A stretch of DNA of 61,170 bases from Limnohabitans sp. (GTDB lineage: Bacteria > Pseudomonadota > Gammaproteobacteria > Burkholderiales > Burkholderiaceae_C). Positions 17,536-26,286 of this stretch are shown here, piece after piece. Within the stretch, counting starts at the first letter, position 1, and each line of letters starts with the position of its first letter. The stretch spans positions 1 to 61,170 of the forward strand of contig NZ_JAOASQ010000024.1 in assembly GCF_030158565.1 (NCBI RefSeq), in the 5' to 3' direction. The notes under the pieces are model-generated. The model did no database searches and was not told the origin of the DNA. It saw only the letters and a program-made list of their open reading frames with translations. A program made the translations under genes and the position numbers.

Positions 17536-18810
17536 GTGAATTCATTGAACCTGTTCATGCCTTGCGCCGCAGGCGTTGAGGGCTTTTTGGCCGACGAGGT
17601 GCACGCCATCACGGGCCTCACGGGCCACGACCTGATGACCGGACGCGGCGGCGTGATGGCCCGCGCCTCCTGGCGCGACGCCATGCGCATCAACCTGCAC
17701 AGCCGCCTGACCCAGCGCGTGCTGGTGCAGCTGTCGGTCACCGACTACCGCAACGAAAACGACCTGTACAACGCCGCCAGCGAAGTGGCCTGGGAAATCT
17801 GGTTCACGCCCAAACAGACCTTCAAGATCGACATCACCGCGCAGCACAGCCCGCTGAACAGCCTGAACTTTGCCGCGCTCAAAATCAAGGACGCGGTGGC
17901 CGACCGCTTTCGCGCCAAGCGCGGCGAGCGCCCCAGCGTCGACACCAGCTGGCCCGATGTGCGCATCTACGCGCACGTGACACCCGAAACCCTCAACCTG
18001 TACATCGACACCTCGGGCGAGCCTTTGTTCAAGCGCGGCTGGCGCACCGACAAGGGCGACGCGCCGCTGAAAGAAACCCTGGCCGCCGCCATGATCGCGG
18101 CCAGCGGCTGGGACGCCACCGTGCCCTTGTACGACCCCTGCTGCGGCAGCGGCACCATCCCGATCGAAGCGGCGCAAATCGCCTGCGGCATCGCGCCCGG
18201 TTTGCAGCGGCGGTTTGGTTTCGAGAAACTGCTGCCCTTCCAGAACCACGTCTGGCAAGGCCTGATCGAAGAAGCCCGCGACCTGGAGCACGAACCCACC
18301 GCGCCAATTTTTGGCAGCGACGTGGCCTTCCGCATGGTCGACTTTGCCGAGCGCAACGCCGAACGCGCTGGCGTCTCGGGCGTGGTCGAGTTCCGTGGCG
18401 GCGACGCGCTGCAACGCATGCCGCCTAGCGAAACGCCCGGCGTGATGCTGCTCAACCCGCCCTATGGCGAGCGCATTGCCGCCGCCGGTGTGGCCGGGCG
18501 TGGGCGCGACAGCTTCCAGCCAGGGGCCCTGGCCAGCGCGCGTGCTGCGGAGCAAAGCCACCACCGCGAAACCGCCCAGACCGACGACGGCGGCGACTTC
18601 TTTGCCCAACTGGCCAGCCACTGGAAGAAAAACTACAGCGGCTGGAGCGCCTGGATGCTCACGCCCGACCTGAAGCTGCCCAGCAAAATGCGCCTGAAAG
18701 AATCGCGCCGCGTGCCCATGTGGAACGGCCCCATCGAATGCCGCCTGTTCCGCTTTGACATGGTCAAAGGCAGCTTGAAGCGAGGCGCCAGCGAGACCCC
18801 TGCCGCATGA
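17536..18810 (+). CDS. THUMP-domain class I SAM-dependent rRNA methyltransferase (RlmL-like)
   Basis: The 424-residue protein starts at a GTG (17536), which keeps the conserved N-terminus NSLNLFMPCAAGVEGFLADEV; an ATG 21 bp later is an alternative. An N-terminal THUMP RNA-binding region (about residues 45-155) precedes the methyltransferase core: PLYDPCCGSGTIPIEAAQIA (SAM loop) and LLNPPYGERIA (NPPY catalytic motif). The family N2-methylates 23S rRNA guanine (G2445 in E. coli RlmL N-domain). Between NPPYGERIA and the final strands lies a low-complexity stretch of about 40 residues. The stop overlaps the next start in ATGA. Confidence 0.88.
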   Translation: MNSLNLFMPCAAGVEGFLADEVHAITGLTGHDLMTGRGGVMARASWRDAMRINLHSRLTQRVLVQLSVTDYRNENDLYNAASEVAWEIWFTPKQTFKIDITAQHSPLNSLNFAALKIKDAVADRFRAKRGERPSVDTSWPDVRIYAHVTPETLNLYIDTSGEPLFKRGWRTDKGDAPLKETLAAAMIAASGWDATVPLYDPCCGSGTIPIEAAQIACGIAPGLQRRFGFEKLLPFQNHVWQGLIEEARDLEHEPTAPIFGSDVAFRMVDFAERNAERAGVSGVVEFRGGDALQRMPPSETPGVMLLNPPYGERIAAAGVAGRGRDSFQPGALASARAAEQSHHRETAQTDDGGDFFAQLASHWKKNYSGWSAWMLTPDLKLPSKMRLKESRRVPMWNGPIECRLFRFDMVKGSLKRGASETPAA

Positions 18811-19214
18811 AGCGCGTGCTGGACACCAACATCGTGCTCGACCTGTGGGTCTTTGACGAACCCAAGGCCGAAGCCCTGCGCACCAGCGTGGAGAGCGGCA
18901 GCACGCAGTGGCTGGCCACCGCCGCCATGCGCGAAGAGCTGGCCCGCGTGCTGGCCTACCCGCAAATCGCCAAACGCCTGACGCACCGCGAACTGCCTGC
19001 CAGCGCCGTGCTCGGCCACTTTGACCGCTGGGCCCAATTGCAGCCCGACGCGCCCAAAGCCGAATACGCCTGCAAAGACCCGGACGACCAAAAATTCATC
19101 GACCTGGCCGTGGCCCACACCGCCAGCTTGCACAGCAAAGACGCGCAGGTGCTGTGCATGCGCAAACGGCTCGAGCGCTGCGGCGTGGCGCTCAACCCTA
19201 CAATCCTCGCCTGA
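18807..19214 (+). CDS. PIN-domain protein (PIN_3, putative toxin-type RNase) without a partner
   Basis: The 135-residue PIN nuclease fold has acidic residues at the usual places: LDTNIVLDLW (first Asp), MREELARVLA (Glu) and CKDPDDQKFIDLA (Asp pair). The group is often named putative toxin component of a toxin-antitoxin system. No antitoxin gene is adjacent: upstream is the RlmL-like gene (4-bp ATGA overlap) and downstream is UPF0149. The coupled position suggests a housekeeping RNA-processing role or a solitary PIN, rather than a plasmid-type addiction module (inference). Confidence 0.82.
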   Translation: MKRVLDTNIVLDLWVFDEPKAEALRTSVESGSTQWLATAAMREELARVLAYPQIAKRLTHRELPASAVLGHFDRWAQLQPDAPKAEYACKDPDDQKFIDLAVAHTASLHSKDAQVLCMRKRLERCGVALNPTILA

Positions 19215-19229
19215 TCACCGGAACACCCC

Positions 19230-20003
19230 ATGAACACCACCGCTGGCTTGCAAGCCGAAGACTTCGACACCCTGGACAACATCCTCGACGACCTGCGCGA
19301 GCGTTTTGAAGAAACGCCGCAATGGGAGTTCTGCGAAGGCTTCATGGCCGCCATGGTCTGCTGCCGCCGCCCCATCCCTGAAGGCGAATGGCTGCCCATG
19401 CTGCTGGGCGTGGACGAAGGCGAAGAAGGCGGCAGCTTTGCCGACGATGCCCAGCGCCAGCAATTTCTGGCCTTGTGGCAACGCCGCTTTGACGAGATCC
19501 AGCTGTCGCTCGACACCCCCGTGGAAGCACTGGACGACGACAAGGCCTACGCCCCCGAAGTGATGGACGTGCGCGGTGCGATCGCCACGCTGCCCGAAGA
19601 AGAACGCGCCGAAATCGACGACAACGAAATCCCCGCCTTTGCGCAAGTCTGGGCACTGGGCTTCATGTTCGCGGTCGAAAACTGGTCCGACGAATGGGCC
19701 GCCCCCAAAGACAAAGACGCCGCCAAGTGGCACGACCTGTCGCTCGAAGCCATCGTGGCCCTGACCGAAGACGACGCCGACACCCCCACCTTGTCCGCCC
19801 TGTCCGAAGACGGCCCCCCCAGCGTGAGCGAAAACCGCCTCAACGCCTACGGCGAAGCCCTGTGGGCCGTGTACGACCTGCGCGAAATCTGGCGCAACAT
19901 CGGCCCCCGCGTGGAACAAGTCATCAAAGCCGCCACCCCCGGCCGCAACGACCCTTGCTCGTGCGGCAGCGGCAAGAAATACAAAAAGTGCTGCGGCGCC
20001 TGA
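19230..20003 (+). CDS. UPF0149 (YecA-like) protein with C-terminal SEC-C zinc motif
   Basis: The 257-residue acidic protein has an N-terminal UPF0149 helical region (about residues 1-190, including [21 protein letters not shown] and [20 protein letters not shown]) and ends with the SEC-C zinc knuckle [20 protein letters not shown], as found at the SecA C-terminus and in YecA. YecA-type proteins associate with ribosomes. It starts 15 bp after the PIN gene, giving an RlmL-like/PIN/YecA run that suggests ribosome-linked function (inference). Confidence 0.88.
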   Translation: MNTTAGLQAEDFDTLDNILDDLRERFEETPQWEFCEGFMAAMVCCRRPIPEGEWLPMLLGVDEGEEGGSFADDAQRQQFLALWQRRFDEIQLSLDTPVEALDDDKAYAPEVMDVRGAIATLPEEERAEIDDNEIPAFAQVWALGFMFAVENWSDEWAAPKDKDAAKWHDLSLEAIVALTEDDADTPTLSALSEDGPPSVSENRLNAYGEALWAVYDLREIWRNIGPRVEQVIKAATPGRNDPCSCGSGKKYKKCCGA

Positions 20004-20009
20004 ACTGGA

Positions 20010-20461
20010 TCACCACGTCGCTTCGCTCGCGATGACGACATAAGCGTCATCGCGAGCGAAGCGCGGCAATCCAGCCCCCTCTTGTCCTTGCGAGCGAAGC
20101 GCGGCAATCCAGCCGTAAAGGGGATGGATCCCGGGTCAAGCCCGGCATGACCGAAGGGAAATGGATCCCGGGTCAGGCCCGGGATGACGGAAAGAGCGCT
20201 GTCACCCCCAGCCCATCCAATTTCACCCCGCGCCCCCAATGTCACCCCGGGCGAAGACCCGGGGTCCATCTGCAGCTGCATGGATGCCGGATCAAGTCCG
20301 GTATGACAAAGGGGCGTAGATACCGGGTCAAACCCGGCGTGACGAAGGGCGATGGGTAACGGTCAAGCATGTCCAGTGTGCCGCCTGATGACTTGTTTTG
20401 ATATGGATTGCTGCGGCTCCTGGATCGCCACGTCGCTTCGCTCCTCGCGATGACGGAATGG
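20010..20461. repeat. Cluster of type-A and type-B intergenic palindromic repeats
   Basis: No gene is seen between 20004 and 20618. Type B elements (core CGTCGCTTCGCTC and GCGATGACG) occur at about 20013-20036, inverted at 20045-20075, again near 20085-20112, and at 20425-20457. Type A elements (core CCCGGGTCAAGCCCGG, flanked by GGATC and ATGAC) occur at about 20124, 20161, 20237 (inverted), 20279 and 20317. Individual copies differ by several bases, so this is a graveyard of independent insertions or duplications, not a recent array. ORFs predicted here are merely translated repeats. The AT-rich stretch 20510-20580 next to it probably carries the promoter of the TolC-like gene. Confidence 0.85.
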
Positions 20462-20618
20462 GGGTCGCCAGGACCGCCTAGGAAGGGATCAGTGACGTCC
20501 GCACCGCTCAAATTTACAAGTCCTGATATTTGATTAATCGAATAAATCAAAAATAACATTTTGATTGTTTACAAAAACGAGATCGGTTGAAGAAATACAG
20601 GACATCGGCGGCGACACC

Positions 20619-21893
20619 ATGAAGTTTTTTATCCAGCTGCCTGCATCGGTATTGCTGATTTTTTTGTGGCCCCAATGGCTCCATGCACAAAGTCTGCATC
20701 AGCTCATTGCGGCCAGCCTCGAAAGTCACCCCAGCATCCGGGCACAACAAGCTCAACTGCAGGCCAGCGAATCAGAGATCACGCTGGCACAGCAACAGTT
20801 TTTGCCCACCTTCTCACTGAGCTGGGAAAAAGCACAAAGCAACAGCCCCATGGACAGCGCCTACGCCAGCGGTCGCCCGGTGGCTTTGGCGCGCTTGCAG
20901 CAACCGCTGTGGACCGGCGGTCGCCTCACAGCGAGCCTGGACAAAGCGCGTGCACAAAACAGACTGGCCATGGCCCAACTTGGCGAAGCGCAATGGCAAC
21001 TGAGCTTGCGCGTCGTTCAAGCCTATGGAGAGTGGTGGGCCGCCCAACAAAAAACCCAGGCACTGAACGACAGCCTGGCCGTTCACGCCGAGCTCAAGCG
21101 GCAAATCAGCCACCGTGCCCAAGAAGGCGCCTCCGCGCAAGGCGAAGTGACCCTCAGCACAGCACGGCTGGAACAAACCCGTGCCGAGCTGCAAAACACG
21201 CGCATGCAAACCGCAGTGGCTTTGGCCAAACTGCAGCAACTGAGCCACCAGCCACTGGAGACTCAACATCTGCAAAGCAGCACCACGCCGCCGCCCGCCA
21301 TCAACACCCAGGCCGAAGACGCGCTGTATGCGCAAGCGGTCAACCATGCCCCCACACTGCAACGCCTGCAAGCACAACAAGCCATTCTGAGCCACGAGCG
21401 GGAAGAAAAAGAAGCTGCACGCTGGCCCGAGGTTTATGTGCGCGCAGAACACCAATCGGGCAGCCCCTACACCACCCAACCGTTCTCCACCAACCGCATG
21501 TTCGTCGGTTTGAGCGCCTCCACAGGCGCGGGTCTGAGCCTGATCCAGCAAATGGAAATCCTGCAGCAACGGGAAAAGGCCCTCGAAGCCGACATCGCCG
21601 CCGCACACCTGAGCCTGCAAGAACAAATCAGCACCGATGTGCAATGGCTGCGCACCAGCCAGGATCGCCTGGCCAGTCTGGCAGCGCATGCGCAAGCGAA
21701 CCAGGCCATCAACGAAGCCTATGCCCGGCAATTCAATGCAGGCCGCAAAACCTGGATCGACGTGATGAATGCAGCACGCGAATTGACCCAGGCACACCTC
21801 CAGCTGTCCGACGCACAAGCCACCGCCCTGACCAGTGCCTGGCGATTGCACATCTTCACGCAAGGCCTGGCACACCTGTCGCACACGCCCTGA
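20619..21893 (+). CDS. TolC-family outer-membrane channel of a type I secretion locus
   Basis: The ATG at 20619 gives a 424-residue precursor with signal peptide MKFFIQLPASVLLIFLWPQW...LHAQS. Two OEP repeats follow, rich in Ala/Gln coiled coil: SLESHPSIRAQQAQLQASES, ALARLQQPLWTGGRLTASLD and, in the second half, MFVGLSASTGAGLSLIQQME and YARQFNAGRKTWIDVMNAAREL. It would form a trimeric outer-membrane tunnel. The next gene is an ABC exporter missing its ATPase, and no HlyD-type adaptor is present, so the channel may be a relic or work with other exporters. The promoter region is AT-rich, unlike its surroundings. Confidence 0.87.
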   Translation: MKFFIQLPASVLLIFLWPQWLHAQSLHQLIAASLESHPSIRAQQAQLQASESEITLAQQQFLPTFSLSWEKAQSNSPMDSAYASGRPVALARLQQPLWTGGRLTASLDKARAQNRLAMAQLGEAQWQLSLRVVQAYGEWWAAQQKTQALNDSLAVHAELKRQISHRAQEGASAQGEVTLSTARLEQTRAELQNTRMQTAVALAKLQQLSHQPLETQHLQSSTTPPPAINTQAEDALYAQAVNHAPTLQRLQAQQAILSHEREEKEAARWPEVYVRAEHQSGSPYTTQPFSTNRMFVGLSASTGAGLSLIQQMEILQQREKALEADIAAAHLSLQEQISTDVQWLRTSQDRLASLAAHAQANQAINEAYARQFNAGRKTWIDVMNAARELTQAHLQLSDAQATALTSAWRLHIFTQGLAHLSHTP

Positions 21894-21912
21894 GAGACCG
21901 GCCCCTACACAC

Positions 21913-23289
21913 ATGATCACACTGTTCCCCGCACTGCTGCGCCTGGCACAACGACAAGGCCAATTCCTCGACAAAAACGCGGTCCTGGTCACCATGACCG
22001 ACAGCGCCCAAAAGCAAACCGACCCACACAAGCAACTGCAAGCGTTTGCCCAACACTGGCCGTCATTGCACTTGCTGTGGCCGCAGCCACGCCAGGTCGA
22101 CCCCACATGCCTGCCCTGCCTGGTGCATCGCCCGCAAACCGGCTGGGCCGTCTTGCACAGCCAAGCCGCCCAAGGCCAATGGGTGCTGGAGAGCTGGAGC
22201 ACAGCCCAATCGGGTTGGCAAGAAATCACACTGCCCACGCTCGACGACGTGCTGGTGGCGCAACTGCGTTTTGAAAAATCCAACGACGCCAGCCCCGTTG
22301 TGGCGCAAATCAAAAGAGCCCTGGGCACACGCCGCAAAGAACTGCTCGAAGCCCTCGCCGGCAGCGTGATGATCAACCTCGTCGCCCTGGCCGCATCGAT
22401 GTACAGCATGCAGGTGTACGACCGCGTCATCCCCACCTCAGCCAGCCAAACGCTGTGGGTCTTGACGCTGGGCGTGATCGGCGCCACCGGCTTTGAACTG
22501 TTGGCCAAATGGACGCGCTCGCGGCTGTACGAAAACGTGGTCGACCACGTTGACCAACACCTGGCACGCGCCGTCTATGCCAAGTTCCTGGCCATTCGGC
22601 TTGACCAAATGCCCCGCAAAGTCGGCGCCTTGGCCTCCCAGCTCAGAGGCTACGAAACCATCCGCCAGTTTCTGACCGCCAGCGCCACCCAATGGCTGGT
22701 GGAAATCCCCTTCGCCCTGGTGTTCACCGGCATCGTGGTCATGTTGGGTGGCGCGCTGGCAGCGATCCCGCTCGCGTTCCTGGCCGCATCGGTGGCGCTG
22801 GGCCTGTGGTCACACCGCCGCATCGAACAACTGGGCGTGCAGGCACAACAAGCCAGCCACCGCAAAACAGGCCTGCTGGTGGAAGCCATCGAAGGCGCCG
22901 AGACCATCAAATCCGGGCAAAGCGGCTGGCGCATGCTGACCCGCTGGATGCAAAACGTGGACCAAGCCCGGGTCGAAGAAAACCAGATGCGGCAACTTGG
23001 CGAACACAACCAATACCTGATCGCCGCCATGCAGCAACTGTCTTATGTGCTCATGGTGGCCATGGGTGCGCTGTGGGTCTCGCACGGCGAAATGACCATG
23101 GGCGCACTGATCGCCTGCACCATTTTGTCGGGCCGCATCCTCACCCCCGTCAGCCAACTGCCCAGCCAGATCACACAATGGGCGCACGCCAAAGCCGCAC
23201 TCAAATCGCTGGAACAGCTGTGGGCCCTGCAAGACGACCACCACGGCATCGACCACCCGATTGTGCTGAGCAACGTGCGAGGCGACTAG
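21913..23289 (+). pseudogene. Type I secretion ABC transporter, truncated before its ATPase domain
   Basis: A 458-codon frame remains. Residues 1-125 resemble the degenerate N-terminal peptidase-like domain of LapB/RTX-type exporters. Residues 135-420 are the ABC membrane domain: RRKELLEALAGSVMINLVAL, YSMQVYDRVIPTSASQTLWV (a family hallmark) and GRILTPVSQLPSQITQWAHA. The protein ends HPIVLSNVRGD just where the Walker A domain of about 250 residues should begin. The stop TAG interlocks with the stop of the opposite-strand gene (CTAG, 23286-23289). No ATP-binding motif exists downstream on this strand. The transporter cannot hydrolyse ATP as encoded, so I call it broken. Confidence 0.85.
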
Positions 23290-24674
23290 CCGCCGGTTTT
23301 GGGGGCGCCACGGAATTCGATGTGACCTTGGTCTTTGAGTTGTTTGAGCCAGCGTTCGATGGTTCGCTGCGGTTTGTCACTTCGCGCAACAAGTGCTGCT
23401 GTGTTCAAGCCGGGAGACTCAGCAACGATCAGGCGCAAGGCTTCTGGACTATTTACTCCGCCACTTACTCCGCCACTTACTCCGCCACTTACTCCCTCAT
23501 TGACTACGACATACCCTGCCTCATCGGATACGGCCAGGGGTGATTCAGCCTTGAGTGAAAACGTGGCCATGACGCCGCCAAACTTTTCGGCGATGTCGAA
23601 CTGGACTTCCGGGTAGTCCTGCAGGGCTTTGCGGATGCGGATGAAGCCGCTGCCGTATTTTTCGATGGCGTTGACGAGGTAGAAGCCTTCGGCCACCAGT
23701 TTGTTACGCAGGCTGGAGCGGTAGCTGTCGGCCTGGACTTCGGCCACGGTCAGGCCACCATAAAAGGTACCTGGGCTGAAGATGGTGATCTGGTCGTCAA
23801 AGATTTTGATTTGGATGTCGCTGGGGTCGGTGTAGCTGCGGTGCACCACGGCGTTGAGCAACGCTTCGCGCATGGCGGGCAGCGGGTAGGCAAAACGCTC
23901 TTTGCGCTGGATGCTGCCGTCAAACTCAAATGCCACACTGATGTGCGAGACGATGAATTTCATCGCCTGCTCGACCACTTCAAACAGGGTGTCGGTGAAT
24001 TGGCGGTCGTCAATGATCAGGCTGGGCGTTTTGAAGCGGCCGATGTGGACGTTGTGCCGCAGGGGCTCTTGCGCAAACAACAGCATGGCGGCCCAGGTGG
24101 GCTGGCCATTTTTCAGGTAGTTGAGCTTTTCCAGTGCAGCGTGGGGGTTGGTTTCGTCGAGTTCAAATCGTCCGTGCTGGTTGACAAGCCGAATGAAGCG
24201 ACGGATTTTTTCTGATGAGAGTTGTTCTGCTCGGTGGCCTTGGGCCTCGTAAGCATCCCACGAGAGTTGCAGGGCCTGCATGTAGAGGTCGGCGATTTCA
24301 CCGGTGTTCAGCGCGTGGTTGGAGCTGGCGATGCGTTTGTAATAACGCCCGCGTGTGTTGACCGGCTTGATCGGGTATTCGGCAATGCTGATTTCGACGA
24401 TGGTTTTGCCGTCAAGGCTGTGGGCCTGGATGTCGGGGATCAACGTCGGGCTGGTGGCGTCTTTGATTTTGCCCAGCCATTCGTTGAGGCTTTCTTTGCC
24501 AAGCGTGGCACCTTGCACGGTGCCCCGGTCTGTCACGCCCACGAGCACGCGGCCGCCCTTGGCGTTGGCAAACGCCACCAGGGTTTCGATGCAGGCTTTG
24601 TCAAACGAGGTTTTGAATTCCTGCGTTTGGGTTTCGCCTGACTCGATCCAGTGATGGAGGGGGTTTGGGGGCAT
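23286..24674 (-). CDS. Schlafen/AlbA_2-domain ATP-binding protein (RecG-like regulator family)
   Basis: From the ATG at 24674 the protein has 462 residues. The N-terminal AlbA_2 domain reads ETQTQEFKTSFDKACIETLVAFANAKGG then RVLVGVTDRGTVQG; the middle has a GHKL-like ATPase region (PAMREALLNAVVHRSYTDPS, YGSGFIRIRKAL). The C-terminus is a winged helix (NTAALVARSDKPQRTIERWL). A glycine-rich linker GVSGGVSGGVSGGV is encoded by a 12-bp tandem repeat. Members are often mobile and variously called transcriptional regulators or DNA-binding proteins; the role is unknown. It sits exactly where the missing ATPase of the secretion exporter should be. The open frame extends to 24719 through a TTG inside a palindromic repeat, which I reject as a start. 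Confidence 0.82.
   Translation of the reverse strand: MPPNPLHHWIESGETQTQEFKTSFDKACIETLVAFANAKGGRVLVGVTDRGTVQGATLGKESLNEWLGKIKDATSPTLIPDIQAHSLDGKTIVEISIAEYPIKPVNTRGRYYKRIASSNHALNTGEIADLYMQALQLSWDAYEAQGHRAEQLSSEKIRRFIRLVNQHGRFELDETNPHAALEKLNYLKNGQPTWAAMLLFAQEPLRHNVHIGRFKTPSLIIDDRQFTDTLFEVVEQAMKFIVSHISVAFEFDGSIQRKERFAYPLPAMREALLNAVVHRSYTDPSDIQIKIFDDQITIFSPGTFYGGLTVAEVQADSYRSSLRNKLVAEGFYLVNAIEKYGSGFIRIRKALQDYPEVQFDIAEKFGGVMATFSLKAESPLAVSDEAGYVVVNEGVSGGVSGGVSGGVNSPEALRLIVAESPGLNTAALVARSDKPQRTIERWLKQLKDQGHIEFRGAPKTGG
23455..23496. repeat. 12-bp tandem repeat inside the AlbA_2 gene
   Basis: Three and a half copies of a 12-bp unit (ACTCCGCCACTT) encode the GVSG repeats on the minus strand. The unit is a multiple of 3, so slippage would change linker length without shifting the frame. 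Confidence 0.9.
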
Positions 24675-24705
24675 GTGTTGGGGGTGGATTGCGGCGACGT
24701 GGACT

Positions 24706-24830
24706 GGATCCCGGGTCAAGCCCGGGATGACGACTTGCGGCCCGGGATGACGGGTCAGGGGGGCAATGACGATGGGGCTGCTTGGGCTGGATTGCCACGT
24801 CGCTTCGCTCCTCGCAATGACGGGTCTGGA
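24706..24830. repeat. Type-A and type-B palindromic repeats upstream of the AlbA_2 gene
   Basis: A perfect type-A copy (GGATCCCGGGTCAAGCCCGG at about 24707, then GATGAC), a partial one near 24740 (GCCCGGGATGAC), and a type-B copy (GCCACGTCGCTTCGCTCCTC at about 24791) fill the gap between the AlbA_2 gene and the SLBB fragment. Confidence 0.88.
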
Positions 24831-24832
24831 CG

Positions 24833-25822
24833 TTACTTCAGGGTTTTGAGGGCGGCGGCGCCTATGCCGAATTGGTAGAGGATGGCGGTCCAGTCTTTGG
24901 CGCCTTGGATGAATTGGGTGTAGGCGCTGCGGCGGTCGACGACTTCGGGGATGAAGATGGAGTCGCCCGGTTGCAGGCGGGTGTTCATGAAGCTCATGTT
25001 GCCAAAGCCCACCCAGCTGCGTTGGGCGCGGTTGGACAGGACGGTGCCGTCGCCACGGATGAGCATGGCGGCTTCGAGGTCGGCTTCGCGGGTGGGGCCG
25101 GCTTTATCGATGTAGTCGGCCACTGTGCCGTTGCTGCGGTGGATGAAAGAGTTCTCGGCCAACACAGCGCCAAACACGGCCACAAAGCTGGGCTTGCTGG
25201 GCACGGTGATGCTGTCGCCGTCTTGCAGGGTCAGGGCGGGCAGCTCGGGGCGGTCGGCGTCCATCTCCAGGGCGATGCGGCCACTGGCCTTGAGGTTGCG
25301 CAGGCGCTCGAGCATCATGCGTTGGCCTGCGGCTTGGGCTTGGGAGTTGCTGATGCTGTCTTTGTCGTAGACGTTTTGCACCGTGGTGGCGGCTTGGGCC
25401 TGCACTTGGGCTTCCATGCGGCGGATGGCTTGGTTGAGGTTTTCTTGCTGCTGCACCCGTGTGGATTCGCGACTGAAAACGGTGCCATACAGATAGGCAT
25501 CGCGGCTCAGGCCACCTGCGCGTTGCACCAGTTGGGGCAGTGTTTCGCCGGGGCTGACTTGGTAGATGCCGGGCACTTTGACTTCGCCGCCCAGGCGCAC
25601 AAACTGGGTGCGCTTTTCCAGTGGCACGGGGATGTCGTCCACGCCAAAGATGGTGACCACGTCACCGGGCATGAGCTCGATGTTGTTGGCGGGGTCTTTG
25701 TCTTTGATGGCCTTGCCCAGGTTGAAGGGGATCAAGGTGGTTTTGACGGCTTGGGGGTCCAGGCGTTCGATGGAGGCGTAGTCCCAGTTGATTTCGGTCA
25801 GCTGGCTTTTGACGTCGTTCAC
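24833..25822 (-). pseudogene. SLBB polysaccharide-export protein, 5'-truncated
   Basis: A 329-codon frame starts at a GTG, with an in-frame TAG only five codons upstream. It encodes the C-terminal half of a Wza/OtnA-like exporter: MPGDVVTIFGVDDIPVPLEK, VRLGGEVKVPGIYQVSPGET (an SLBB domain), LVQRAGGLSRDAYLYGTVFS, a second SLBB-like part, and the tail LYQFGIGAAALKTLK. The signal peptide, lipobox and Poly_export domain of full-length homologues (commonly 700-900 residues) are missing. No capsule or EPS synthesis gene is nearby. It is best read as a remnant of a lost exopolysaccharide locus. Confidence 0.8.
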
Positions 25823-25833
25823 AACTCGTTCAG

Positions 25834-25841
25834 GCTACCGC
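25834..25841 (-). promoter_or_regulatory. ops-like octamer upstream of the SLBB remnant
   Basis: Minus-strand GCGGTAGC (within TGCGGTAGCCT) matches the core of the RfaH-recruiting ops element found in leaders of polysaccharide operons. It lies 12 bp before the GTG in the right orientation. An 8-mer is expected about twice by chance in a window of this size, so the match is only suggestive. Confidence 0.25.
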
Positions 25842-25876
25842 AGTGCCCGGTGGTTGCGCTGAACCAGAAATGGGCA

Positions 25877-25903
25877 CAAAAACAGCGCCTTGCATGGCGC
25901 TGT
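25877..25903 (-). terminator. Rho-independent terminator (or attenuator) with no gene upstream
   Basis: On the minus strand ACAGCGCC/GGCGCTGT form a perfect 8-bp stem around a 6-nt loop, followed by five T. Nothing upstream on that strand (25904-26286) encodes a protein. It is therefore either the terminator of a deleted gene or an attenuator in the leader of the former export operon. Confidence 0.75.
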
Positions 25904-25904
25904 G

Positions 25905-26095
25905 AAGTGGCCGAATTCTACTGGTTAACATGTAATTAGAATCGTCTTTTTATAATTCTTACGATTAAATAAACAGTGTATTTGTGATTATCTGATTAAC
26001 GTTTTTTACATATGTGTTACTTTTGACGTTTGCAACGTTTTTATTATTAATTTTGTGATTTTTGAGGCGTGCCGGTAAGCTTGCCAGCGCCCTCA
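25905..26095. other. AT-rich island without genes
   Basis: This stretch is strongly AT-rich against a GC-rich background, with many TTTTT/TAATTA runs. No ORF is found. It may contain the old promoter of the export operon and looks like a target for H-NS-type silencing. I could not single out one promoter. Confidence 0.6.
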
Positions 26096-26099
26096 AAAA

Positions 26100-26262
26100 C
26101 ATGGATCCCGGGTCAAGCCCGGGATGACATTTACTGGCGCACGTGGTGACGTTAGGCAGCTGTCACCCCGCACAACAACTGTCACCCCGGACTTGATCCG
26201 GGGTCCACTTCATAGCCCTTGCGCAGCACAAATGTCACCCCGGCCCCCGAGCCGGGGTCCAC
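26100..26262. repeat. Type-A palindromic repeats next to the GIY-YIG gene
   Basis: One forward copy (GGATCCCGGGTCAAGCCCGG at about 26103) and inverted copies with the cores CCCCGGACTTGATCCGGGG (about 26187) and CCCCGGCCCCCGAGCCGGGG (about 26237). The gene-free gap 25823-26286 contains only these repeats plus the AT-rich island and terminator. Confidence 0.88.
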
Positions 26263-26286
26263 GCCCTCTCCCGCGCAGCGCACACC

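Noticed and set aside
20242..20559. ORF encoding peptides such as RSEATWRSRSR
   Set aside because: This is simply translation of type-A and type-B repeats; the same is true for frames at 32525-32900, 26124-26372 and 24601-24798.
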